Part shown: piece by piece, positions 8,251 to 15,828 of the stretch | How the letters are laid out: each line of letters starts with the position of its first letter | How positions within the stretch are numbered: position 1 is the stretch's first letter | Assembly: GCA_023259015.1 (NCBI GenBank) | Contig: JAHFRC010000015.1 | Span: 1 to 36,709 of the forward strand | Source: Nitrosomonadales bacterium | GTDB taxonomy: Bacteria; Pseudomonadota; Gammaproteobacteria; Burkholderiales; Gallionellaceae | Reading direction: 5' to 3' | DNA: 36,709 nucleotides | The notes under the pieces: model-generated | Databases searched by the model: none | What the model was told of the DNA's origin: nothing | What the model saw: only the letters and a program-made list of their open reading frames with translations | Made by a program: the position numbers and the translations under genes

Positions 8251-9174
8251 ATGACTGCCATAATTAAAAACATGCTTCTGGTGGCACTAATGTTGTTTGG
8301 CATAGGCGCGGCGATAGCAGACGATGATATGTCCGCAGCAAACGAACCGTTGTTAAAGCCGTTCATACTGGGCTCGAAAGGCTCAGGCACAGTGGCAGAA
8401 AAAACTGAAACGGCGAAAGCGGCGTTGACGTCCAATGGTTTCAATATCGTCGGAATTTATTCACCCTATCTGGATGCCACGATTTTGATCGTAACCAGCG
8501 ATGATCTGAAGAGTAATGCTGCCGCTTCGGAACATGGCGGCTTCGGCGCAATACAAAGAGTGTCGGTGACCAAGGTCAAGGATGAGGTGCAAGTAAGTTA
8601 CACCAATCCTGTTTATATGGCCAATGTCTATCGGATGAAGGGCGACCTGAAAAATGTAGCCTCCAAACTGGAAACGGCACTGGGCAAGGTGGAAGAATTC
8701 GGTGCGCGGGGCATGACTGCCAAGCAGGCGCGCAAATACCATTACATGATAGGTATGGAATACTTCGATGAACCCAGCGTATTGGCTGAATACAATAGCC
8801 ACGAGGAGGCGGTCAGTGCCGTTGAGGCGGGGCTGGCTGCGGGCAAGGCTGGCGTGACCAAGGTTTACCGCGTAGATGTGCCGGGCAAGAAGGAATCTGT
8901 GTTCGGAGTCGCCATGACAGGCGCCAAGGAAGAAAATAAATTCATGGACGACAAATATATCATGAGTGAAATTGACTTCCGTGACATCAAGTCTATCGCC
9001 CACCTTCCCTATGAAATACTGGTTTCCGACAACAAGGTATATGCCCTTTATGCCCGTTTCCGCATCGCCATCAGTTTCCCTGATTTGTCCATGATGGGAA
9101 AAAACAGCTTCATGAATATAATGAAAGCTCCAGAAGCAATCCGCAAGGCGCTACAACAAACTGTGAGCAAATAA
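8251..9174 (+). CDS. Secreted DUF302-like protein
   Basis: About 307 residues. Three ATGs lie close together (8239, 8248, 8251); 8251 is favoured because GGGGA (8241-8245) is five bases upstream. A signal peptide follows (L-L-V-A-L-M-L-F-G-I-G-A-A-I-A). The segment after it (G-S-G-T-V-A-E-K then T-S-N-G-F-N-I-V-G-I-Y) resembles DUF302 proteins, which are small, often secreted and of unknown function; I regard this as a weak family match. There is no cysteine in the mature part and no recognisable active site. It lies 54 bases after cysG on the same strand, but nothing in its sequence ties it to siroheme. Confidence 0.6.
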   Translation: MTAIIKNMLLVALMLFGIGAAIADDDMSAANEPLLKPFILGSKGSGTVAEKTETAKAALTSNGFNIVGIYSPYLDATILIVTSDDLKSNAAASEHGGFGAIQRVSVTKVKDEVQVSYTNPVYMANVYRMKGDLKNVASKLETALGKVEEFGARGMTAKQARKYHYMIGMEYFDEPSVLAEYNSHEEAVSAVEAGLAAGKAGVTKVYRVDVPGKKESVFGVAMTGAKEENKFMDDKYIMSEIDFRDIKSIAHLPYEILVSDNKVYALYARFRIAISFPDLSMMGKNSFMNIMKAPEAIRKALQQTVSK

Positions 9175-9285
9175 ATAATTTGTGCCTGAATCACACGCCT
9201 CAGACTATAGAGGCAGAAACGGCCAGGGTAACAAGAAAGAAACATTGGCTAATAATGGCATTACACCCCTGGTTGCTGCTGGAGT

Positions 9286-10080
9286 TCACGGTTTTATCAA
9301 GTCCAGCACATTCTTCTGCATTGAGTTATAGATCGATTGGGCTTTTAGCGATGCTTGCGCCTGCACGTTATTTTGAGCCAGGTTGGATGATTCTTTGGCA
9401 TAGTCGGTATCGCTGATACGGCTTTTTGAGGCAGCAATGTTTTCATAGGTGTTGCTCAAGTTGGCTAATGTAGAGTTCAACGCTGCTTGAGTTGCACCAA
9501 TAATGGATTGTTGCTTGCCTACACTGTTTATGGCGTTATCCAACAGATTGAGGGCATTGGCCGCATTCGCCTGATTAGTGACATCGATATTGGAAATTAC
9601 CAAGCCTTGGCTGGAAGCATTGCCCAAACTCAGCGTATGTGTATCTCCCTGGTTTGCGCCGGTTTGAACCTGCCCGTTAAAAGTGCCGTCAAGAAGATTT
9701 TGTCCGTTAAATTGCACATTGCCGGCTACTTGATCGAGACCTTGCGCAAGCTGGTTGATTTCTCCTTGAATCATCTGCAAATTGCTGGCGTTGTTTGTTC
9801 CATTGGCCGCCTGGACGGTAAGCTCACGCATGCGTTGAAGGGTATCTGAAACTTGGCTTAAAGCGCTTCCTGCCGTATCGGTAAGAGAAAGGCCATCATT
9901 GATATTTCTCATGGCTTGGGTATCGCTGCTTATCTGGGATGCCATAGCCGCTGCAATAGCCAATCCCGCAGCGTCATCCTTTGCTGAATTGATGCGCAAC
10001 CCGGAACTTAAACGCTGAAGTGTCGTGAGCTGCGCATTTTGCGAATTGTTCAGGTTGGTGGGAGAAAGGCTGTTGATCAT
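9286..10080 (-). CDS. Short flagellin
   Basis: A 264-residue protein on the minus strand. The ATG at 10080 follows a GGAGG site. It has the conserved flagellin N-terminal D1 helix (L-Q-R-L-S-S-G-L-R-I-N-S-A-K-D-D-A-A-G-L-A-I-A) and a matching C-terminal helix ending Q-K-N-V-L-D-L-I-K-P. The exposed central D2/D3 domains are essentially missing, so it is close to a minimal flagellin. The extreme N-terminus (M-I-N-S-L-S-P-T-N-L) differs from the usual M-A-Q-V-I-N-T-N. No other flagellar gene is in the window. It may be an alternative filament subunit or a stray copy. Confidence 0.88.
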   Translation of the reverse strand: MINSLSPTNLNNSQNAQLTTLQRLSSGLRINSAKDDAAGLAIAAAMASQISSDTQAMRNINDGLSLTDTAGSALSQVSDTLQRMRELTVQAANGTNNASNLQMIQGEINQLAQGLDQVAGNVQFNGQNLLDGTFNGQVQTGANQGDTHTLSLGNASSQGLVISNIDVTNQANAANALNLLDNAINSVGKQQSIIGATQAALNSTLANLSNTYENIAASKSRISDTDYAKESSNLAQNNVQAQASLKAQSIYNSMQKNVLDLIKP

Positions 10081-10397
10081 GGAAATATCCTCCAGTAACA
10101 TTTGAATGAAAGCTATTGTGATCCCGTATGGCATATATTGGCTCTGATTGATGCAGAAGCCAATTCATGTGTTTCGTTTTACGGAGCGCAGACGCCTATG
10201 ACGATTTGGTAGGGACAAAACGGGGACAATTGCGCCGGGATACTACGGGACATTCGGGGACAAAACGGGGACACTAAAATTGAAAAGTTAAAAAATTATC
10301 CCCGGTTATGGTCATGCCGTAGTCATGATTTACATTGTGCAATATGGAAAATAAAACACAACATCTCATTGATATATGCGGTGTTTTATTGCATTAT
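10081..10397. other. Intergenic region between flagellin and tRNA-Ser
   Basis: These 317 bases hold the flagellin leader and the direct repeats at 10212-10273. On the minus strand TCAA, 15 bases, then GCC stands upstream of the flagellin ATG, the spacing of a sigma-28 promoter but with a poor -10 match. I see no gene. Confidence 0.4.
10212..10273. repeat. 17-bp perfect direct repeats next to tRNA-Ser
   Basis: GGGACAAAACGGGGACA occurs at 10212-10228 and again at 10257-10273, a 45-bp period, with a shorter GGGACA between them. The repeats lie 125-186 bases beyond the 3' end of tRNA-Ser. Such repeats resemble arm-type binding sites of tyrosine integrases, which often use tRNA 3' ends as targets. 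No integrase gene is present, so this would be a relic. Confidence 0.6.
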
Positions 10398-10488
10398 TGG
10401 CGGAGAGGGGGGGATTCGAACCCCCGTCAGGATATTATCCTGAACACGCTTTCCAGGCGTGCGACTTAAACCACTCATCCACCTCTCC
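10398..10488 (-). tRNA. tRNA-Ser (anticodon GGA)
   Basis: Read on the minus strand, the gene starts GGAGAGG and ends CCTCTCC-G-CCA, a perfect 7-bp acceptor stem with encoded CCA. The anticodon loop contains TGGAAA (anticodon GGA). There is a long class II variable arm with a perfect stem (TCAGGAT/ATCCTGA), and a T arm GGGGG-TTCGAAT-CCCCC. The length of 91 bases fits tRNA-Ser. Confidence 0.97.
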
Positions 10489-10513
10489 GTTATGGAACTT
10501 GCTGCATCTTCCG

Positions 10514-10641
10514 GAACACGCTTTGGCTACGGCCACCGCTGTGCGGTTTAACGTTCGCATAGCTTACGTTAGCCTGCGCCGCAACAAGCCACTACGCGGC
10601 GTGTTGTCCAGGCGTGAGACTTAAACCGCTCATCCGCCTCT
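10514..10641 (-). pseudogene. Broken partial copy of tRNA-Ser, split by an 82-base insert
   Basis: Bases 10607-10641 match 32 of 35 positions of the real tRNA-Ser 5' half (10452-10486) in the same orientation. Eleven bases at 10514-10524 are identical to the neighbouring anticodon-stem part (10442-10452). The 82 bases between them have no tRNA counterpart, and the variable arm, T arm and acceptor 3' strand are missing. It cannot be a working tRNA. It looks like a duplicated and interrupted tRNA fragment left by recombination at this tRNA. Confidence 0.65.
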
Positions 10642-10660
10642 GGTGAAACTACTGGCCATT

Positions 10661-10721
10661 CGACTAGGCGACAAGGCCGCCTAGTCGCTGGTTATCCGGA
10701 AGGGCGCGCAGGATAAACCAG
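10661..10721. other. Two adjacent hairpins downstream of gloB
   Basis: CGACTAGGCG (10661-10670) pairs perfectly with CGCCTAGTCG (10678-10687) around a 7-base loop. Starting at the next base, CTGGTTATCC (10688-10697) pairs with GGATAAACCAG (10711-10721) with one bulge. They lie 43-103 bases past the gloB stop. No T-run follows on either strand, so a standard terminator is doubtful; they may be termination/processing hairpins or mobile-element relics. Confidence 0.5.
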
Positions 10722-10763
10722 AAAGGGGTTTACCGCAACCGCGCTGCATCTTCGCGCCCCGTT

Positions 10764-11537
10764 TCAACTGAAACGGTTTCTCCACTCGCGTAGCGCGGTA
10801 AACACTGTCATCTCATTTCCTGACGCCAGTTCGAGGCCGGCCTCGCGTCCCGCGTTCTGGATGACTTCCTGCTCAGTGCAGCGCAAAAATGGGTTGGTGG
10901 CTTTTTCCAGCGCAATGCTTGAGGGCAGGGTAGGCAACCCTGCGGCGCGCAACGTGCGTGCTTCTGCTTGTCGTTTTTTGAGCTGTGCATTGCCCGGTTC
11001 ACAGGCCAGGGCGAAACGGATATTGGCTTCGGTGTATTCGTGCGCGCAATATACGCGTGTGTCATCGGGCAGGCTTGCCAAGCGTTGCAGCGAATGATGC
11101 AGTTGCGCCATCGTGCCCTCGAACAGCCTGCCGCAGCCGCAGCCGAACAGGGTGTCGCCGCAAAACACGGCTCCCATGCCCAGATAGGCGACATGCCCGC
11201 GCGTATGTCCCGGAATGTCGAGCACATCCAACCTGATATTCAATTCTGCTATTGCAATCACATCACCTTCGGCGACGGGGTGGCTGACGCAGGAAATATT
11301 TTCAAGCTGTGGCCCATACACCGGTACGTTGTATACTTGCGCCAGTTCGCGGACGCCGCCGACATGGTCGCCGTGGTGGTGGGTGCACAGGATGGCGGCG
11401 AGCTTCAGCCTGTGCGCATCGAGATGGGCGCGCACCGGTGCGGCGTCACCCGGATCAACCACTGCGGCATGTTGCCGGTTGTGCAGCGTCCAGATGTAGT
11501 TGTCCTGAAAGGCGTGGATGGGAATGATGTCGAGCAT
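10764..11537 (-). CDS. gloB: Hydroxyacylglutathione hydrolase (glyoxalase II)
   Basis: A 257-residue metallo-beta-lactamase-fold enzyme. The ATG at 11537 gives the usual GloB start (M-L-D-I-I-P-I-H-A-F-x-D-N-Y-I-W). The metal-binding motif T-H-H-H-G-D-H is at residues 52-58, and later metal ligands appear in I-P-G-H-T-R-G-H, V-F-C-G-D-T-L-F and C-A-H-E-Y-T. It hydrolyses S-lactoylglutathione to lactate and glutathione in methylglyoxal detoxification. Length matches the family. It is divergent from the methyltransferase gene, with only 29 bases between the two start codons, so the promoters must overlap or lie within the genes. Confidence 0.95.
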   Translation of the reverse strand: MLDIIPIHAFQDNYIWTLHNRQHAAVVDPGDAAPVRAHLDAHRLKLAAILCTHHHGDHVGGVRELAQVYNVPVYGPQLENISCVSHPVAEGDVIAIAELNIRLDVLDIPGHTRGHVAYLGMGAVFCGDTLFGCGCGRLFEGTMAQLHHSLQRLASLPDDTRVYCAHEYTEANIRFALACEPGNAQLKKRQAEARTLRAAGLPTLPSSIALEKATNPFLRCTEQEVIQNAGREAGLELASGNEMTVFTALREWRNRFS

Positions 11538-11566
11538 GAATCCATATTTGAATAAAACAGTACTGC

Positions 11567-12307
11567 ATGTCAACCGCTAATACACTGAATGACTGGTTTA
11601 CCACTCCACAGGGGCTATATCTGCTGGCGCGCGAACAGGCTTTTTTTGACCATGCCGTGATTGATATTTTCGGTTTCAATGCGCTGCAATTGGGGCTGCC
11701 GGAACATGATTTTTTGCGCAATAGCCGTATGCCGCTGCATGTAATGGCAGGCGAGGAAGCGGGGGTGCAAGTACGGCTGGAGACAGATGAGCTTCCGTTT
11801 GAGTGCTGTACTCTCGACCTTGTGCTGCTGCCGCATGTGCTGGAATTCAACGCGCACCCGCATCAGGTTTTGCGCGAAGTGGAACGGGTGCTGATGCCGG
11901 AAGGGCACATCATTATCAGCGGGTTTAACCCGCGCAGCTTGTGGGGTATACGCCGCGCGGTGGGTTCGCGTATGGGCTACCCATGGTGCGGCAATTTTAT
12001 CGCCCTGACGCGCCTCAAGGACTGGCTGGCGCTACTCGGGTTTGAGGTGGTGGCGGGGCGCTTCGCCTGTTATGCCCCGCCACTCGCCAATCCGGGCTTG
12101 CTGAGCCGTTTTCATTTCATGGAGCCGGCGGGCGACCGCTGGTGGGCAGTATGCGGCGGAGCCTATTGTTTGCAGGCGATCAAACGTGTTCCCGGCATGC
12201 GCCTGATCAAGCCCAAGTGGAACGAGGGGCTGGTCAGCAAGCTGCTGCCGGCGGCGCCCAAACTGAACCGGGAAGTATCGCAACGTACGGAGACGGAAAC
12301 CCAATGA
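11567..12307 (+). CDS. SAM-dependent methyltransferase-like protein (methyltransferase type 11)
   Basis: A 246-residue protein similar to a conserved class I methyltransferase that I associate with gloB and rnhA in Betaproteobacteria. Recognisable parts are the acidic strand (C-T-L-D-L-V-L-L-P-H-V-L-E-F) and the post-motif region (L-R-E-V-E-R-V-L-M-P-E-G-H-I-I-I-S-G-F-N-P). The glycine-rich SAM motif I (D/E-x-G-x-G-x-G) is not evident: the equivalent stretch reads I-D-I-F-G-F-N-A-L-Q-L-G-L-P. The substrate is unknown, and the degenerate motif I raises doubt about activity. The stop overlaps the start of the degraded rnhA copy, recording the original operon order. Confidence 0.75.
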   Translation: MSTANTLNDWFTTPQGLYLLAREQAFFDHAVIDIFGFNALQLGLPEHDFLRNSRMPLHVMAGEEAGVQVRLETDELPFECCTLDLVLLPHVLEFNAHPHQVLREVERVLMPEGHIIISGFNPRSLWGIRRAVGSRMGYPWCGNFIALTRLKDWLALLGFEVVAGRFACYAPPLANPGLLSRFHFMEPAGDRWWAVCGGAYCLQAIKRVPGMRLIKPKWNEGLVSKLLPAAPKLNREVSQRTETETQ

Positions 12308-12475
12308 CAGTGAGCGAAGAAGCGGTTGAAAGGGCGCGCAAGTGCAACCCAGGCGCGGGCGGAAGTGGTGCGTTGGAGGCGTTGAAGCGCACCCGCCGCG
12401 TGATCCTGTGTGCCGATTCTAAATGTGTGCAGCAGGGCATCGGCACATGGATACACGGCTTTGACCCTTGGTCAG
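12304..12475 (+). pseudogene. rnhA: Degraded, internally deleted rnhA copy
   Basis: The frame beginning ATGA at 12304 reads a garbled N-terminus, then K-C-N-P-G-A-G-G-S-G-A-L-E-A-L-K-R, R-V-I-L-C-A-D-S-K-C-V-Q-Q-G-I, and trails off. This matches the intact RnhA encoded at 19562 in two blocks: the [11 protein letters not shown] block and the A-L-E-A-L-K-R to V-Q-Q-G-I block. The roughly 30 residues between them, including the catalytic Glu, are deleted, and the C-terminal half is lost. DNA similarity to 19562 is obvious (for example GTGCAGCAGGGCATC in both). The ATGA overlap with the methyltransferase suggests this is the native rnhA position, now dead. Confidence 0.8.
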
Positions 12476-12523
12476 CTTTAAACCAGCATGGGTGTTCAAC
12501 TCCAGGCTAACGCAAAAAAATCC

Positions 12524-13969
12524 ATGCAAACGGTTTCTTTTTCCTACCTTTTTTTCGTCATTTCTTGCTGGATATTATTCGCGGCGCATCGCTCCATTCT
12601 ATGGAAAAAAACCGTATTTTTTGTTGCCAGCGCCGCCTATCTTTGCTCTTTCTCCCTTGTTGACGCGAGCTATTCTTTTTTCTCGCTTCTGACAGGCCTG
12701 TGCCCCGTATTTTCGTTTATCGCAACGGGGTTCATTTCCATTCTGCTGATCAAAAAATATGGGGGCAAGCAGATACTATATTGTGCAGTTATTGTGCAGC
12801 TTTTCATGTTTCTCTATTTTAAGCAATATTCAATTGTTTCCTTTGTTCCCGTCTTGCCATGGCCTTTGATGATTGTTGGATTATCCTATATTTTTTTCAG
12901 GGTGGCCCATCTGCAGGTCGAGGCTTACCATGGCACGTTAAGTGAAACACCGACGTTTTTGTCTTATCTCAATTATTGCTTTTCATTCCTGACGCTCCAG
13001 GCCGGGCCTATCCAGCCATGGAACAATTTTTCCGCCCAAGAAAAAAAGCTTTCGCTGTTTTCGGCTAAAAATGTAGATTGGATGGGTGTGTTTTCCCAAG
13101 TGGCAAACGGCTACCTGAAGGTGGCCCTGGTGGGCGCCGGGTTTGAGCAGTTGAGGCTCTGGTCGGAGCAACTTCCGAAATCTTCCCTTTCCCTCAGCAT
13201 TGAAGTGGTTTGCTACCTTCTTTACCTTTATTATAATTTTTCCGGGTTCATGGATATCAGTATCGGCCTGGGACGCGCTTTCGGGTTTGACCTTCCCATC
13301 AACTTCAACGAACCCCTGCTTTCGAAGAGCTTCCTGGATCTTTGGTCCCGCTGGAACATCACGCTTTCTGACTGGTTCAAGGATTACGTTTTTACGCCGC
13401 TTGCAGCGGCAATGACCAGAAAGTGGGGCAGCCCCCAGAGAACCCTGATGATTGGGGTGTTCTGTTACCTTGTGACGTTTTTCCTGATGGGTGTCTGGCA
13501 TGGAACGACACAGAATTTTTTCTTTTACGGTTTGGCTCTGGGTTTTGGCGCAGCCATGAATAAAACAGCCCATGCATGGCTTCACAGAGTGCTGGGAAAA
13601 AAGAAACACTTGTCACTACAGGGCAAATTGATTTTTAAGGTCTTTGCCTCCAGTTTGGCAATATCTTTTTTTGCATTGGCGCTTTCCTTTTTCTGGGTCG
13701 GAAATTTGGCAGATGCAGCCAGGGTGTTTCTTCCTTTTCCGCGTTTGCTGGCGATATTTCTGCTTGTCTGGTTGTGGGTGTTACTGGTTCAAACCGTTAT
13801 CCAGAGCGCAAAGACACTCATTGTTTTCCTGAAAGAATCGTCGCGCTTTGCGGTTGGAACTGCTGACATCATGGAATCGGCATATCTGGCTGCACGGCTG
13901 CTTGCAGTCGTGGGTTTGATCTTCCTGTATAACGACCATCCGATCAATGTGGCCTACAAGGTATTTTAG
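12524..13969 (+). CDS. MBOAT-family membrane-bound O-acyltransferase (AlgI/DltB-like)
   Basis: About 481 residues with many membrane segments. The core matches MBOAT: Y-N-F-S-G-F-M-D-I-S-I-G-L-G-R, then L-W-S-R-W-N-I-T-L-S-D-W-F-K-D-Y-V-F-T-P-L, and M-G-V-W-H-G with the invariant His326. The first conserved His of DltB (R-W-H) is Asn278 here. MBOAT proteins of the AlgI/DltB type move acyl groups across the membrane onto extracytoplasmic glycans or polymers. I placed the start at 12524, where the first hydrophobic segment begins; an ATG at 12488 is also possible and neither has a clear ribosome site. The gene converges on the radical SAM gene with a 26-base tail overlap and is AT-richer than the flanking housekeeping genes. 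Confidence 0.88.
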   Translation: MQTVSFSYLFFVISCWILFAAHRSILWKKTVFFVASAAYLCSFSLVDASYSFFSLLTGLCPVFSFIATGFISILLIKKYGGKQILYCAVIVQLFMFLYFKQYSIVSFVPVLPWPLMIVGLSYIFFRVAHLQVEAYHGTLSETPTFLSYLNYCFSFLTLQAGPIQPWNNFSAQEKKLSLFSAKNVDWMGVFSQVANGYLKVALVGAGFEQLRLWSEQLPKSSLSLSIEVVCYLLYLYYNFSGFMDISIGLGRAFGFDLPINFNEPLLSKSFLDLWSRWNITLSDWFKDYVFTPLAAAMTRKWGSPQRTLMIGVFCYLVTFFLMGVWHGTTQNFFFYGLALGFGAAMNKTAHAWLHRVLGKKKHLSLQGKLIFKVFASSLAISFFALALSFFWVGNLADAARVFLPFPRLLAIFLLVWLWVLLVQTVIQSAKTLIVFLKESSRFAVGTADIMESAYLAARLLAVVGLIFLYNDHPINVAYKVF

Positions 13970-15572
13970 AAATAATTTGCTTGAGCTGTGCAAGCTCTTC
14001 GTCCTTGTTGCCAAAATCCCCCTCGATTTCCCGCAACATCATTTTGTTGATCACTTGTTGCACATCCTTTATTTGGTCAGTCGTAAATCCCTGGTCATTT
14101 AAATATGCGAGATACCAGAGGCTGGTGTCCGGATCGATGAATACGGAATTCTTGATCGCCTTGAACATGTGCACCTTCATTTCGGACGCAGTCCTGGAGT
14201 CCATTGTATTGTGCTTCCAGTTATTGCCCATGCCTTCCAGGCCGTATTTTTCCCTGTTTTGATGCACCGCAGAATGCTGCATATAGTAGAACTCCTTGGT
14301 CGAATAGAAATCAACAGAGCACTCGTCCAGGAAACTGATATTGTTTTCTATGGTCTCCGCTGTTTCTCCCGGAAACCCGATGACAAAAGAAACAAAAGTT
14401 GTGATGCAGTAGCGCTTCAAATGCTGCATTCCTTTTACCAAGGCTTCGCGGGTAACTTTCTTGTTCATATTACGGAGGATATCGTCGTTGGCTGATTCAA
14501 CCCCCAGATAGACGCCTTTGCAGCCGCTCTCATGCATCATGCGGGCAACCTCGTCCGTGACATATTGAACACGCAGGAACGAATACCATTCAAAATCGAA
14601 CTGTTTCAGAATCTCCAGGATTTTCCTGAATCGGGTTACCGGTACATTGAACGTGTCGTCGATAAAAATGATCCTCTTGACCATGCCAAGGTCGCGGATA
14701 TCGGCCAATTGCCGCTTCACGAGTTCAAGCTCCATGGAAAAATGGCCGCCCGCCGTTTCCGGGTAAGTGCAAAAGGCACAGGAGAAAGGACAACCGGAAG
14801 CGGCGCGAAGCTGCAAGGTTTGATTCACAAAAGGAAGGTCAATCTGCTTCCAGAGCATCGGCGTTGAATTCAGGGTTGGGTTATTCCAGATTTTTTCCGC
14901 GAGGCAAAATTCGCCTTTATCGTTGAAGTACGCCAGATTGGGCACGCTCTTGAAATCGATTTCTCCCCGGCTCGCCTTGAGTAGCGCAGGGAAATCCTTG
15001 TCCGAATTGAATGCATGCAGGACGTAATCGATGCCGTATTTCCGCATCGGGCCTTCAAGCGCCGAGGCAGGCTGGTTGATGGTTTGTTCGTTGGTAAAGG
15101 CGCCGCCGAGAGCGATCTTCATTTTGGGGTCGTGGGTGCGCAGTTTGCGGGCGAGCCTTTTGACCTCGGCATAACTGAGATAGAATGTGGTGGAAATGCC
15201 CACCAGAGGCTTTACTTCCTGTGAGTCATAGTACTCGACGAAACGATCAAACTCCGAGTCAAAGTTATTGATCACCTTGACATGAAACCCCTCATGCTCG
15301 GCCGCATTGGCGACGAGAAGGCTGCTGAGCCCCGGAAGGTTCCAGATGTTGTACATCCAGCGGCGCTCTTCATAGTCGGCCTCCGAGTAAAATTTGCCGT
15401 ATCGGACATAATTCAGGATGTCCAGATGGGAGCAGAAGTGACCGTTCAAATGCACCATGCGCAGGAACACGAGATCCTTGAAAAGATGGATCCTGTCCAG
15501 CGGCAGCTTGCTGTAATCCTCGTAGCGGACAATTTCGGATTGCCCGATGATAATGGCGTCAATTCTGCCCAT
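13944..15572 (-). CDS. B12-type radical SAM enzyme (PhpK-like)
   Basis: A 542-residue protein. The radical SAM cluster motif C-x3-C-x2-C is at Cys261, Cys265 and Cys268 (S-G-C-P-F-S-C-A-F-C). It is followed by I-F-I-D-D-T-F-N-V-P, the typical G-V-E-S-A-N segment, and I-G-F-P-G-E-T. The N-terminal 200 residues look like the cobalamin-binding domain of class B enzymes, without the DxHxxG histidine. From memory, the N-terminus and the D-D-T-F-N-V-P block resemble the PhpK family, named for a P-methyltransferase; similar proteins occur in many gene clusters with unknown substrates. It could methylate or otherwise modify the carrier-bound acyl group. Its start overlaps the acyl carrier protein gene by 14 bases. 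Confidence 0.8.
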   Translation of the reverse strand: MGRIDAIIIGQSEIVRYEDYSKLPLDRIHLFKDLVFLRMVHLNGHFCSHLDILNYVRYGKFYSEADYEERRWMYNIWNLPGLSSLLVANAAEHEGFHVKVINNFDSEFDRFVEYYDSQEVKPLVGISTTFYLSYAEVKRLARKLRTHDPKMKIALGGAFTNEQTINQPASALEGPMRKYGIDYVLHAFNSDKDFPALLKASRGEIDFKSVPNLAYFNDKGEFCLAEKIWNNPTLNSTPMLWKQIDLPFVNQTLQLRAASGCPFSCAFCTYPETAGGHFSMELELVKRQLADIRDLGMVKRIIFIDDTFNVPVTRFRKILEILKQFDFEWYSFLRVQYVTDEVARMMHESGCKGVYLGVESANDDILRNMNKKVTREALVKGMQHLKRYCITTFVSFVIGFPGETAETIENNISFLDECSVDFYSTKEFYYMQHSAVHQNREKYGLEGMGNNWKHNTMDSRTASEMKVHMFKAIKNSVFIDPDTSLWYLAYLNDQGFTTDQIKDVQQVINKMMLREIEGDFGNKDEELAQLKQIISKIPCRPH

Positions 15573-15828
15573 TGCTTTGGGTTTTGGCGATCAGGAAATC
15601 GAGCATTTCCCCAACATTGTTGAGCTTTCCAACTTCGCTCGGGTTCAGCCTCAATTTGAATTCCTTCTCCACGGCGATTACGAGCGTGATATGCATGAGG
15701 CTGTCCCATTCGTCTATTGAACCGGAGTTGGATTCCTCGGTGATAACAAGGTCGTCATCTCCGAACACCATGCAGAAAACCTGGCCGAGCCTCTGCATGT
15801 ACTGTGAGCGAATATCACTTGGCTGCAT
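15559..15828 (-). CDS. Acyl carrier protein
   Basis: An 89-residue protein. The ATG at 15828 has AGGAGA seven bases upstream and overlaps the end of the FkbH-like gene by 14 bases. The phosphopantetheine attachment serine is Ser43 in E-W-D-S-L-M-H, followed by the recognition helix I-T-L-V-I-A-V-E-K-E-F. Length and helix layout fit a discrete ACP/DltC-type carrier. In this operon it would hold the acyl group loaded by the FkbH-like protein and deliver it to the MBOAT protein. It is not the fatty-acid ACP, whose motif is D-S-L-D-x-V-E-L and which sits near fab genes. Confidence 0.9.
   Translation of the reverse strand: MQPSDIRSQYMQRLGQVFCMVFGDDDLVITEESNSGSIDEWDSLMHITLVIAVEKEFKLRLNPSEVGKLNNVGEMLDFLIAKTQSNGQN

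Noticed and set aside
10212-10273. CRISPR array
   Set aside because: Only two full repeats of 17 bp, 28 bp between them, no further units and no cas genes.
10376-10624. Plus-strand frame of 82 codons across the tRNA-Ser
   Set aside because: It is the antisense of a structurally perfect tRNA.
10514-10641. Second functional tRNA-Ser with an intron in the anticodon loop
   Set aside because: The variable arm, T arm and 3' acceptor strand are missing, and 82 bases is too short for a group I intron.
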